From the NCBI GenBank assembly GCA_028278345.1, contig JANQEL010000206.1, positions 1-64,000 on the forward strand: a DNA stretch of 64,000 bases. The letters are read 5' to 3'. Below are positions 1-8,272 of this stretch, piece after piece (the first letter of the stretch is position 1; every line of letters begins with the position of its first letter). The stretch is from Myxococcota bacterium. GTDB taxonomy: Bacteria > Myxococcota_A > UBA9160 > UBA4427. The translations under genes were made by a program, and so were the position numbers. The notes below the pieces were generated by a model. It did no database searches. It had not been told where the DNA came from and was given only the letters and a program-made list of their open reading frames with translations.

Positions 1-172
1 AAGGCTCGGAGGCGGTCATCAGGGTCCGGGGTGAAATGGGGGCGCGGAGCATAATCCGGCGCCCTGCCTCCGGCGACACACGCGAGCGCGATAGAGCGCT
101 CAAGCCGGGCGCGCATGTCTTCCGATGAGAATGGCTGGCCGACCCGGCCGCGATTCCAGCGAGAGATTGACG

Positions 173-901
173 ATGAACTGTGCATCCTGCGGTACCCGAA
201 TCAGCGGTAGCCAGCGCAATTGCCCGAACTGCGGGCGCAGCGTTTCTTCCAAGGCGTCCTCGCGTTCGAGTTCGGGGGATTCGTCCCTGGGTTCGGGTGC
301 GCAGGGCTTGTCGCCTTCCTCCGCCAAGGCCCCCGACCCGCGCGATGGCCTGCGCGACGTGAGCAAGACCAGCCCGGGTCTTTCGTCGCGTCGCAAGAAG
401 AAGAAGAGCAAGCCGAAGAAGGCGCCGAGCGAGGTCTCCCTCGACAAGGAAGTGGCGCCCGAGCCGGAGCAAGAGGTGGCGCAGGAAGCGGCGGGCATGT
501 CCCCCGACCAGATCCGCGGCATGGTGCACGACCGCCCGGATTGCCTCGAAGACGGGCTCAGCATCTACACCGACGGCGACGCCAATCCCGTCGGAGTCGA
601 CTTCGAAACCGACATCGGTCACATCGACCTGCTCGCACGCGACGATGCGGGGGGGCTGGTCGCCGTGATGATCGAGATGGACGCCGGCGACGCGATGTCC
701 GGCAAGGAACTCGTCTCGGCGGCACTGGAACGTGTGGGCTGGGTTCGCAAGCATGTCGCGGAACCCGAGCAGGAGGTGCGCGCCATCGTGCTGCTCGATC
801 AGGTGCCGGATGACACGAGCTATGCCGCGGCCGCCGTCGCCTCGACGGTTTCGTTCAAGACCTGTCGCGTCGAAGTCCGCTTCGACGAAGTCGAGCTCTA
901 G
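173..901 (+). CDS. Zinc-ribbon protein with degenerate NucS-like nuclease domain
   Basis: This is a 242-residue protein with no recognisable signal peptide, so probably cytoplasmic. An N-terminal zinc ribbon has the pairs C3xxC6 and C17xxC20. A long, charged, disordered linker (about 22-108, with a run of lysines) follows. The C-terminal domain (about 110-242) resembles the RecB-like fold of NucS/DUF91 endonucleases, with the sequence FETDIGHIDLLARD followed by a hydrophobic strand and IEMD. In active NucS-type enzymes the pattern is D...ExK. Here D152 and E168 are present, but the lysine position holds D170, so nuclease activity is doubtful. I chose the ATG at 173 because the ribbon starts there; an upstream ATG at 125 adds only non-conserved residues. 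The gene is followed by an ankyrin lipoprotein whose start probably overlaps its 3' end. The family assignment is from motif resemblance only. Confidence 0.7.
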   Translation: MNCASCGTRISGSQRNCPNCGRSVSSKASSRSSSGDSSLGSGAQGLSPSSAKAPDPRDGLRDVSKTSPGLSSRRKKKKSKPKKAPSEVSLDKEVAPEPEQEVAQEAAGMSPDQIRGMVHDRPDCLEDGLSIYTDGDANPVGVDFETDIGHIDLLARDDAGGLVAVMIEMDAGDAMSGKELVSAALERVGWVRKHVAEPEQEVRAIVLLDQVPDDTSYAAAAVASTVSFKTCRVEVRFDEVEL

Positions 902-3074
902 CGTCCGCTCCTCACTCTTTGCGTCGTGCTTTGCGGCGCTCCTCGCGCTCGCCTGTGCCTCGACGCCGTCGCTTCACGATGATGTCGCGACGGGTGGGGT
1001 CGACCTGCTCGAAGCGCATCGCGCGGCGGGCCGTGATCTCGATGCCCTCGACGATGGGGGGCAGGCAGCGCTCCACCTGGCGGCCCTGCGCGGGCACATG
1101 GGTTGGGTTCGCGCCCTGCTCGATGCCGGCGCGACCCTCGAGGTCGCGGCCGCCGATGGCGCCACTCCGTTGCATCGCGCCGTCGAAGCGGGGCGTGGCG
1201 GCGTGGTGGAGGTGTTGCTTGCCCGAGGTGCAAACGTCGAAGCGCGTGACGCTGAGGAGAATCGCCCCCTCCATCTCTCGGTGCGTCGCGGACACGAGGC
1301 CATCCTCTATCGCCTGCTCGACGCGGGGGCCGAGATCGACGCGCCGGATCGCGAAGGCCGCAGCGCACTGCACCTCGCGGTCGAGTTCGCTCCCCTCGGC
1401 CTGATCGAGCGATTGCTCGAGCGCGGGGCCGACGCAGACGTGGTCTCGAACGCCGGGCTTTCCTCACTCCAGGTCGCGGTGATCGCCGGACGTGAAGCCG
1501 TGATCGAGCGCCTGCTCGCGCGCGACGCCGACCCCGACATGCGAGACGCCGATGGCGTTCCGCTATTTCACCGCGCGGTCGAACTCGGTGACCGCGAAGT
1601 GCTCGAGATGCTCACGGGGGCCGGCGTCGATCTCGATGCGAGCGACGCCGAAGGGCGCACCGCCCTTCATCTCGCGGTCGAAGCCGAGCGGCTCGACATC
1701 GCGAACGGTTTGCTCAAGAACGGGGCCCATCCGGGGCGTGCCGACGCCACGGGGAATACACCCCTCCACCTCGCCGCCACCCTGCGCGATCCACGCTTCG
1801 TGGGCCTGCTGCTGAACTGGGGCGCCGACGCAACCCTGCGCAACGACGAAAACCTCACTCCCCTCGAGATCGCGAAACTGCGTCGTCGAAAACGCATCGA
1901 GGCCCTGCTCACCCAGGCGCCGACCCCCCTCCACATGGCCGTGCGTCGCGGCGAAGTGAAGGCGGTCGAGCGCGTGATCGCGACCGGGGTCGATATAGAG
2001 CATCGCGACTCGAGTGGCCGCAGCGCCCTCGACCTCGCCGTCGAGTCGAAGGAGATCGTCGAGCGCCTGCTCGAAGCGGGTGCGCGCGTCGACCCCGAAG
2101 GCGACGCGCACGCATCGCCCCTGATCCACGCGGCGCGGGTCGGTGCGTTGGAGGTCGTCGATCTCCTGCTGGCGCGTGATGCGCGCGTCGATGCCCGGGG
2201 GCCTCGCGGTACCACTCCGCTGCTTGCGGCGGCGCAGAACCGGCACGTCGACGTTGCGCTTCGCCTGATCGAGGCGGGCGCAGATCATTCGGCTGCGAAT
2301 CGCAGTGGCGAAACCGCGCTGCTCTTCGCGATCAACCACGAGCAGCCCGATCTGCTGAGGGCCCTGGTCAAGGGGGGAAGCGACGTCGATGCGCCGCTGA
2401 TCAGCGGGCTCACGCCACTCACCCACGCCGTGACCACGGGCAACTCGCGCGTGGCTGCGGTGTTGATCCGGGCCGGTGCCGACGTCGGACGCGCCGACGC
2501 CCGCGGCTACACCCCGCTACGGCTCGCGGCCGAGCGCGGTCACGGCGACATCGTCGAACAGCTGCTCGACGCCGGCGCTTCGGTTTCGTCGATCGCAAGA
2601 GAGGGACGCTCGCCGTTGATCGCGGCCCTCGAACGCGAACAGGGCGGACTCGCCCTGCGTCTGCTCCAGGCGGGGGCCGACCCCAGGGCGCGAAACGCGG
2701 GGCAGGTTCCCGCACTCGCGATCGCAGCCGAGACCGGCGCCGTCGATGTCGTGAGCGCACTGCTCGAACGCATGCCCGAAGGCGAAATCGAGCTGGCGAG
2801 TCACGCCCTTCATCGCGTTCTGCAGCGCATCGATCGCAACGCGCGCGCGGACAGGCGTCGACAACACTCGGGACGCGCGGGGTCGGCGTCCCAGCGCGAC
2901 ACCGATGCGCAGGTGCACGCGCGGCTACTCGAAGCCGCGCACCTGCTGCTCGACCATGGAGCCCAACTCGACTGGCAACCGCGCGAGGGCGCGGGCGAAC
3001 GCAAGGGCGAGAGCGCCCTGCGCCTCGCTAGGCGCCTGGGCCTGGAGTCGCTGCTGGAGCGGGCGGCGCCGTAG
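822..3074 (+). CDS. Ankyrin-repeat lipoprotein (about 19 repeats)
   Basis: The protein is about 750 residues, almost entirely ankyrin repeats of about 33 residues with the usual TPLHLA / LLDAGA signatures. I count roughly 19 repeats, with an insertion before the last one. Near the N-terminus a hydrophobic stretch ends in LALAC, a good lipobox, so the mature protein should be a lipid-anchored protein exposed to the periplasm or cell surface. The start is uncertain. No ATG, GTG or TTG lies directly before the hydrophobic stretch; the nearest in-frame ATG is at 822, inside the 3' end of the upstream gene, and gives an arginine-rich leader. Its 3' end overlaps the convergent ATPase gene by 47 nt. 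Ankyrin repeats mediate protein contacts; the partner is unknown. A second ankyrin lipoprotein lies at 10528-12180. Confidence 0.8.
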   Translation: MPRPPSPRRFRSRPVASKSASTKSSSSVRSSLFASCFAALLALACASTPSLHDDVATGGVDLLEAHRAAGRDLDALDDGGQAALHLAALRGHMGWVRALLDAGATLEVAAADGATPLHRAVEAGRGGVVEVLLARGANVEARDAEENRPLHLSVRRGHEAILYRLLDAGAEIDAPDREGRSALHLAVEFAPLGLIERLLERGADADVVSNAGLSSLQVAVIAGREAVIERLLARDADPDMRDADGVPLFHRAVELGDREVLEMLTGAGVDLDASDAEGRTALHLAVEAERLDIANGLLKNGAHPGRADATGNTPLHLAATLRDPRFVGLLLNWGADATLRNDENLTPLEIAKLRRRKRIEALLTQAPTPLHMAVRRGEVKAVERVIATGVDIEHRDSSGRSALDLAVESKEIVERLLEAGARVDPEGDAHASPLIHAARVGALEVVDLLLARDARVDARGPRGTTPLLAAAQNRHVDVALRLIEAGADHSAANRSGETALLFAINHEQPDLLRALVKGGSDVDAPLISGLTPLTHAVTTGNSRVAAVLIRAGADVGRADARGYTPLRLAAERGHGDIVEQLLDAGASVSSIAREGRSPLIAALEREQGGLALRLLQAGADPRARNAGQVPALAIAAETGAVDVVSALLERMPEGEIELASHALHRVLQRIDRNARADRRRQHSGRAGSASQRDTDAQVHARLLEAAHLLLDHGAQLDWQPREGAGERKGESALRLARRLGLESLLERAAP

Positions 3075-5040
3075 GCTGCGCTTTGCTCGCCTCGGTCTTC
3101 GTCGCTTCGTCGAGACGGGCCGGGGGTGCCGACGGTTCCGACGTCGACTGCGCTGTCTGGGCCTCTTCGACGTCGTCGACTTCGGTGTCGGGAAGCGGAA
3201 GCTTCGGCGCCGACGAGGCGGCCTCGGGGATCGCGGTGTACTCGTTGATGACGAGCATCTCGTCGGGAATGTCGGTGGTGGCCGGCTTGGGCTGCGTCTT
3301 CGGCTTCGCGGTTGCGGCCGTGTTCGATGGAGCCGCGGGCGTCGGAGATTCCACCTCTGCGGCGGACTCCTTGGGCGTGACCGGCGCAGCGGGCGTCGAC
3401 GCGACTTCTTCGGTCGGCTCGGCCGGCGTTTCCGACTCGGCGACCGCTTCCTCTGCTTCAACCGCCGTTGCGTCCTCGAGTTCGACGTCGGGGATCGGCA
3501 CGAGATCGGCGTTCGGGTCGGCGACCAGTTCGTCGGCACGATCGATCAGGCTCGGTGGAAGGATTGCGGTTTCGACGGCGGCCTCTTCGCTGGCTTCGGT
3601 CTCTTCGACATCCCCGGTCGAATCGATGTCAGCGACCGCTTCTTCATCAGCCAGCTTCGGCTTCACGATGGCGAGCTTGGGCGTCTTCTCGAGCACCTTC
3701 TCGATCTTCACCTCGGCGCTCTCGATCAACTCGGTCGGTACGCTGAGCTGCGACCAGGCGAACCATCCGATGGCGGCGAGCAGCACCGCTCCGATCACCA
3801 TGCCACCGGTCCGTCGCGGTGGTTTCTGGATCGGCGCGATGGTGCTGCCGGGACGCGAGATGCCGACCAACTGGCTCGGTGATCGTTCTGCCTCGTAGAA
3901 GTCGGCGAACTTGTCGGCGTGGGGTTCGTCTTCGAGTTCGAGACTGGCTCCCTTCTCCTGGCTTTCGGTTTGTGCCTCCGATGCCGTGTGGAGGTGATCG
4001 GGGCTGTCTTCGGTGACGAGGAGGTTGGCGATGTCTTCCCTCACGACCGGTGCGGGATCGGGGCGCAGGGTCACTTCCGGTTCGTCCTCGAGAGAGGCCT
4101 GGGCGTTGGGATCGTCGAGCATCTCCTGGGCCGAGGGGCCGGCCGATCCGAAGTCGCCGATCGAGAGATCGCCGGTGAGGTCGAGGCTCTTGCTGTCGCT
4201 CGATTCAGCGCTGGTTTCGGGCCGAGCAGCCGGACGCGCAGGTGGAAGGTCGAGATCGTTGCCGCAGAGCTCGTCGATGAAGTCTTCGTTGATCGAGGTG
4301 ATGCCGCGGATGCCGCCTTCGATCAGGATGCGTTCACACAACGCGTTGATCGCGCCGGGCACACCCCCCGTGTTCGCGTGGATCGCGCGTAGCGCGTCGG
4401 GGGTGAAGAGTTCGCCTCCTGCCCAACCTGCCTTGGCGAGGTGCTTCTCGACGTAGTGTCGAATGCCCTCGACGGGAATCGGGGAGAACTGCAGCTGCAG
4501 GGTGGTGAACTTGTCGAGCCACCACAGCAGTGGGATTTCCGCGCCAGACGCGGCGGATTCGAGATTGGCGAGCATCACGCAGTGGACGAGCTGCTGACCC
4601 TCCTCGTCCTTGTACTGCAGCAGGATGTCGAGGTGGTCGAGGGTTTCGTGACTCAGGCGCTCGGCCTGATCGAAGACGATGACGAGGCGCTTGCCGGGTT
4701 CGCGCGCGGCGATCAACGACTTGCGCGACATCGCGCTGCCTTCCACGCCGAACTTCTTGCAGGCACGCGCGCGGATCTCTTCCCAACTGCGACCGGGGTC
4801 GATCGAGACGGCGACCTGGGCTTCGCCGGCCAGGAGCTTCGGAAGCGCGCGGCCGAAGCTGGTCTTGCCCAGACCCTCCGAGCCGTTCAGACAGATGCGC
4901 GGTGCACCTTCTTCGAGGCCCTGTTTCACCTGGGCGAGAGCGCCCTTGAGCGCCTGGGTGCCGAGCACCATGCCGCGCTTGGTGACCGATCCGTCGAACG
5001 GGGAGGAAGCGAATTGGTAGAAACGCAGGTATGCCGCCAT
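3028..5040 (-). CDS. GspA/ExeA-like AAA ATPase with transmembrane and long C-terminal tail
   Basis: This 670-residue protein begins with the AAA domain typical of GspA/ExeA and MshM proteins (YLRFYQFASSPF opening). The Walker A motif is GSEGLGKTS (53-61) and the Walker B motif is LVIVFDQAE near residue 120. An acidic, low-complexity linker follows, then one transmembrane helix at about 411-433, then a Pro/Ala/Glu-rich tail that should be periplasmic. GspA proteins help secretins or envelope machines pass the peptidoglycan. I see no recognisable peptidoglycan-binding domain in the tail. The ATG at 5040 starts the conserved domain. No secretion gene adjoins it. It is one of three related ATPases in the window; the closest architecture is the gene at 59359-60729. 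Its client machine is unknown. Confidence 0.8.
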   Translation of the reverse strand: MAAYLRFYQFASSPFDGSVTKRGMVLGTQALKGALAQVKQGLEEGAPRICLNGSEGLGKTSFGRALPKLLAGEAQVAVSIDPGRSWEEIRARACKKFGVEGSAMSRKSLIAAREPGKRLVIVFDQAERLSHETLDHLDILLQYKDEEGQQLVHCVMLANLESAASGAEIPLLWWLDKFTTLQLQFSPIPVEGIRHYVEKHLAKAGWAGGELFTPDALRAIHANTGGVPGAINALCERILIEGGIRGITSINEDFIDELCGNDLDLPPARPAARPETSAESSDSKSLDLTGDLSIGDFGSAGPSAQEMLDDPNAQASLEDEPEVTLRPDPAPVVREDIANLLVTEDSPDHLHTASEAQTESQEKGASLELEDEPHADKFADFYEAERSPSQLVGISRPGSTIAPIQKPPRRTGGMVIGAVLLAAIGWFAWSQLSVPTELIESAEVKIEKVLEKTPKLAIVKPKLADEEAVADIDSTGDVEETEASEEAAVETAILPPSLIDRADELVADPNADLVPIPDVELEDATAVEAEEAVAESETPAEPTEEVASTPAAPVTPKESAAEVESPTPAAPSNTAATAKPKTQPKPATTDIPDEMLVINEYTAIPEAASSAPKLPLPDTEVDDVEEAQTAQSTSEPSAPPARLDEATKTEASKAQPTAPPAPAATPGPGA

Positions 5041-5277
5041 CGAAATACTCCGGGGACGCGCGTCGGCCTTGGCAGATCGGGGGGGCAACGCGCCGATTCC
5101 CAACTCGAATCGGCGGATCGGCGATGGGGCCTGAGAATTTCCGGCCGTCGTTTCGAACGGCGAAGCGACTCGCTTACGCACAGTGGGACCACGAATTGCG
5201 CATTGCCTGCCGGCATATGATGGGTCTTGCGCGAACATCCAGCTGCCGGACCGAACGAGAGCGAGGAGTGAACCCCC

Positions 5278-6168
5278 ATGGCAAGCGACGCACCGGTGGC
5301 CACGACGCCGCAGGATCGATTCTTCGACGGGCCCGATGGCCTGAAGCTCTACTACCGGGAACATCCTGCGCAGGGCGGCGACGGGGTCCCCGTGATCTGT
5401 CTGCCCGGGCTGACGCGCAACCACCGCGACTTCGACGAGTTGGCGAATCACATCTCGAGTTCGACCGGGCGGCGCGTTCTCTCGCCGGATCTGCGCGGAC
5501 GTGGCCGCTCCGAATACGATCCCGAGGCGAAGCGCTACCAGCCCACCACCTACGTGGGAGACGTGGTGGCGCTGCTCGAAGCCGCCGATGCGCCGCGTGT
5601 CGTGGTCGTAGGGACATCCCTGGGTGGCCTGCTGGCGATGTTGCTCTCGGCGACCCAGCCGGACAGGGTCGCAGGTGTGGTGCTGAACGACATCGGCCCG
5701 GAGATCGACCCCACGGGCCTCGCGCGCATTCAGGGCTATGTGGGTGGCGGGGCCTCGTTCGCGAGCTGGCAAGAAGCCAGCGACGCGGTTCGGGCGCAGA
5801 ACGTCGCCGCCTTTCCCGAACTCGACGACGAGGATTGGCTCGCCTTCGCGCATCGCACCTGTGTCGAAGACGAGGACGGCACGGTCCGGCTCGACTACGA
5901 CCCGCGGATTGCCGAGCCGTTCTCGGAGACCGGGGGTGCGACACCAGCGGCGGACATGTGGCCGCTATGGAGCGCGCTGAGTGAGATCCCCGCCCTGGCG
6001 ATTCGCGGCGAGACGAGTGACATCCTCGCCCCCGCGACCTTCGATCGCATGGCGAGCGAAAAGCCCGATCTCGAGCGCGTCACGGTTCGAGGGGTCGGGC
6101 ACGCGCCGCTGCTCAGTGAGCCCGAGTGCATCGTCGCGATCGATGCGCTGCTCGATGTCGTCGACTGA
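5278..6168 (+). CDS. Alpha/beta-fold hydrolase
   Basis: This is a 296-residue alpha/beta hydrolase. The nucleophile elbow is GTSLGG with S114. The oxyanion region is PGLTRNH near residue 43, and the catalytic histidine lies in GVGHAP near the C-terminus, with the acid probably in the GETSDIL strand. There is no signal peptide, so the enzyme is likely cytoplasmic, acting on a small ester, lactone or similar substrate that cannot be named from sequence. AGGAG lies nine bases before the ATG. A TATGAT hexamer at 5216-5221 could be the -10 element, but I see no good -35. The gene stands alone, divergent from the GspA-like ATPase and convergent with the histidine kinase. Confidence 0.85.
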   Translation: MASDAPVATTPQDRFFDGPDGLKLYYREHPAQGGDGVPVICLPGLTRNHRDFDELANHISSSTGRRVLSPDLRGRGRSEYDPEAKRYQPTTYVGDVVALLEAADAPRVVVVGTSLGGLLAMLLSATQPDRVAGVVLNDIGPEIDPTGLARIQGYVGGGASFASWQEASDAVRAQNVAAFPELDDEDWLAFAHRTCVEDEDGTVRLDYDPRIAEPFSETGGATPAADMWPLWSALSEIPALAIRGETSDILAPATFDRMASEKPDLERVTVRGVGHAPLLSEPECIVAIDALLDVVD

Positions 6169-6196
6169 AGGACGGATCGACGCTCGCACCGCGTCC

Positions 6197-8041
6197 TCAG
6201 ATGCGCGGCGCGAGGGGGAGTTCGATCACGAAGCGCGCGCCGCCTTCTCTGGAATCCTCGAGGCGTAGTTCGCCCTGATGACCGCGAATCACACCGTTCG
6301 CGATCGGTAGGCCGAGGCCGGTGCCGGTTTCGCGAGTCGTGTAGAAGGGCTCGAAGATCCTCTCGCGATCGCTTTCCGGGATGCCGGAACCGTCGTCGCC
6401 GACCAGGATGCGAATGCAGTTCGCGTCGGGGTCGTGTTCGACCTCGACGCTCACATGCCCGCCTCGAGGCAGCGCTTCGATCGCGTTGATGACGAGGCTT
6501 TCTAGAGCGGTGACGAGCAGGGGGCGATCGACCGCGATCGCGGGAATGGCGCTTCCGGCCTCGATCGAAAGGACGACGGCCTTGTTCTCGGCCGCGCTGG
6601 TTACGTTCCGGCGCAGGTCGGCCAGGATGTCTTCGATCTCTTCGGGGCGGCGATCGATCTTGCCCTCGCGGTAGAGCTCGAGGGTTCGCTTCACGACGTC
6701 GCCGACGTGATGGGCAAGCTCGAGCAGTTCGGCGAGACGGGGATCCTTGCCCCCCGATTGGTGGAGCAGGAGCGAGAGTTCGGTCACCAGCGCGCCGAGC
6801 GGATTGTTGATGCTGTGTGCGACGCGGCCGGCGAGATCGCGCGCGGTGCCCATGCGCTCGGCATCGAGCAGCAGGGTCTGGAGCTCGCGCAGATCGCGGT
6901 TCTTGCGCTCGAGTTCGCGAGTTCGATCGGCCACCTCGCGTTCGAGGGTTTCGCGATAGTCGCGATCGCGTGCTTCGCTTGCGATGCGTTGATCGACGTC
7001 GCGAAGGATGGCGACCGTGCAGTCTTCGCCCGTCTTGCGGCGATAGAGGCGCGCCTCCATCTCGTAGAAGCGCACGCTTTCATCCGAGGTGCGAAGGCGG
7101 AAGATGGGACGCGCGGTGGCGCGTTCGCGGTGCTCGAAGGTGGCCGTGAGGTAGTCGGCGACGACGGTGCGATCGTCGGGATGAACCCAATCTTCGAACG
7201 CGATGGCACGCGGACGGATCTCCTCCATCCCCACGACCTGGGCGGTAGCGGGGTTCGCGTAGAGCACGTGGAGATCGGGGGCGAACTCGACGATCGAATC
7301 GGTCGCGGTTTCCGCGAGCGCCCGGTAGCGCTCTTCGCTCTCTTCGAGCTTCGAATAGGCGGCTTCGAGTTCTTCGAAACCCCGCTGCAGTTCGTGTTGC
7401 TGTTTTTCGAGTTGCTCGAAGGCGGCGCGCGTCGAGAAGGCGGCGCGAATGGCGGTGCGCAGCCTCGCGGTGAGCGAGCGCGACGCGGGTGGCGCGACGA
7501 TCCACTGCCCGAAGCGCGGCTGGATATCGGCGATCACCTCGGCGTGGGGCAGTCCGAGCAGGGTGGGGCAGCTGCGAATCGCGCCGGTCGCCAGGTGGAA
7601 GAGCTGCGGACAGGGCCGATCGCTGCCCGGGATGCGACACACGATGCGCAGGCGCCCGCTGTCGATCGGGTCGATGCGGCTCTCGAGCTGCGGTATGACC
7701 CGCGGTAGCGCCCAACGTTGCGCAGCCGAGTAGAGGGCGTGGGGCGTCGCGGTGAAACCCGCAATGCGACGCAGCACGGGGGCCACGGTGATGCGATCGA
7801 AACCGCCGCCGGCGCGCTCGAGACCCTGGGGTCCGCCGAGCAGGCGTTCGAGGCGCTCCATCACGACGACGAAATCGCTCCACGCGTAGCGTGGATGTCC
7901 GACGCGCAGCGCCGCACGTTCGATCGAGAGACCCTCGAGCAGCGGGTCGGGGTCGTGACCGAGTCGGTCCACGCCGTCGAGCAGATCGGCGATCATGCGT
8001 CCGGATACCTGGGACATCGTGTGCTTGTCGTGCTCCCGCAT
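6197..8041 (-). CDS. PAS-domain sensor histidine kinase with an unusual N-terminal domain
   Basis: This 614-residue kinase has no transmembrane segment and is likely soluble. Residues about 10-185 form a domain that resembles the sensor half of some AraC-family regulators, with no match I can name with confidence. A coiled coil (about 205-240) leads to a PAS domain (about 240-355), a second coiled coil, and a HisKA domain with phosphoacceptor H409 (VAHSINNP). The HATPase domain shows the N box (VINAIEAL), G1 (DDGSGIP), F (FEPFYTT) and G2 (GTGLGLP) motifs, so it should be active. No response regulator is adjacent, so it is an orphan kinase. An alternative ATG at 8017 would remove eight residues. 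The ligand is unknown. Confidence 0.85.
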   Translation of the reverse strand: MREHDKHTMSQVSGRMIADLLDGVDRLGHDPDPLLEGLSIERAALRVGHPRYAWSDFVVVMERLERLLGGPQGLERAGGGFDRITVAPVLRRIAGFTATPHALYSAAQRWALPRVIPQLESRIDPIDSGRLRIVCRIPGSDRPCPQLFHLATGAIRSCPTLLGLPHAEVIADIQPRFGQWIVAPPASRSLTARLRTAIRAAFSTRAAFEQLEKQQHELQRGFEELEAAYSKLEESEERYRALAETATDSIVEFAPDLHVLYANPATAQVVGMEEIRPRAIAFEDWVHPDDRTVVADYLTATFEHRERATARPIFRLRTSDESVRFYEMEARLYRRKTGEDCTVAILRDVDQRIASEARDRDYRETLEREVADRTRELERKNRDLRELQTLLLDAERMGTARDLAGRVAHSINNPLGALVTELSLLLHQSGGKDPRLAELLELAHHVGDVVKRTLELYREGKIDRRPEEIEDILADLRRNVTSAAENKAVVLSIEAGSAIPAIAVDRPLLVTALESLVINAIEALPRGGHVSVEVEHDPDANCIRILVGDDGSGIPESDRERIFEPFYTTRETGTGLGLPIANGVIRGHQGELRLEDSREGGARFVIELPLAPRI

Positions 8042-8272
8042 TGACCAGCAGTGGTGACGAACGCGTCTCGTCTTTCGTCCATCGCGTCGTGCGCGCCTGC
8101 GAGGGGCGCATCACCCTACACCATGATGCGACCGACCCCTTGGGGGGGCAATGCTCGCCGGCCAGATTGTTGAGGTGCAAGCTGCCCGAGTGCCGACTCG
8201 CATCTTCCGTGCAGCTTCCGTCCGGCGTTTCGCGAGCCGGATCGAATCATCGAGGCGCGCGGAGGCGGTATC

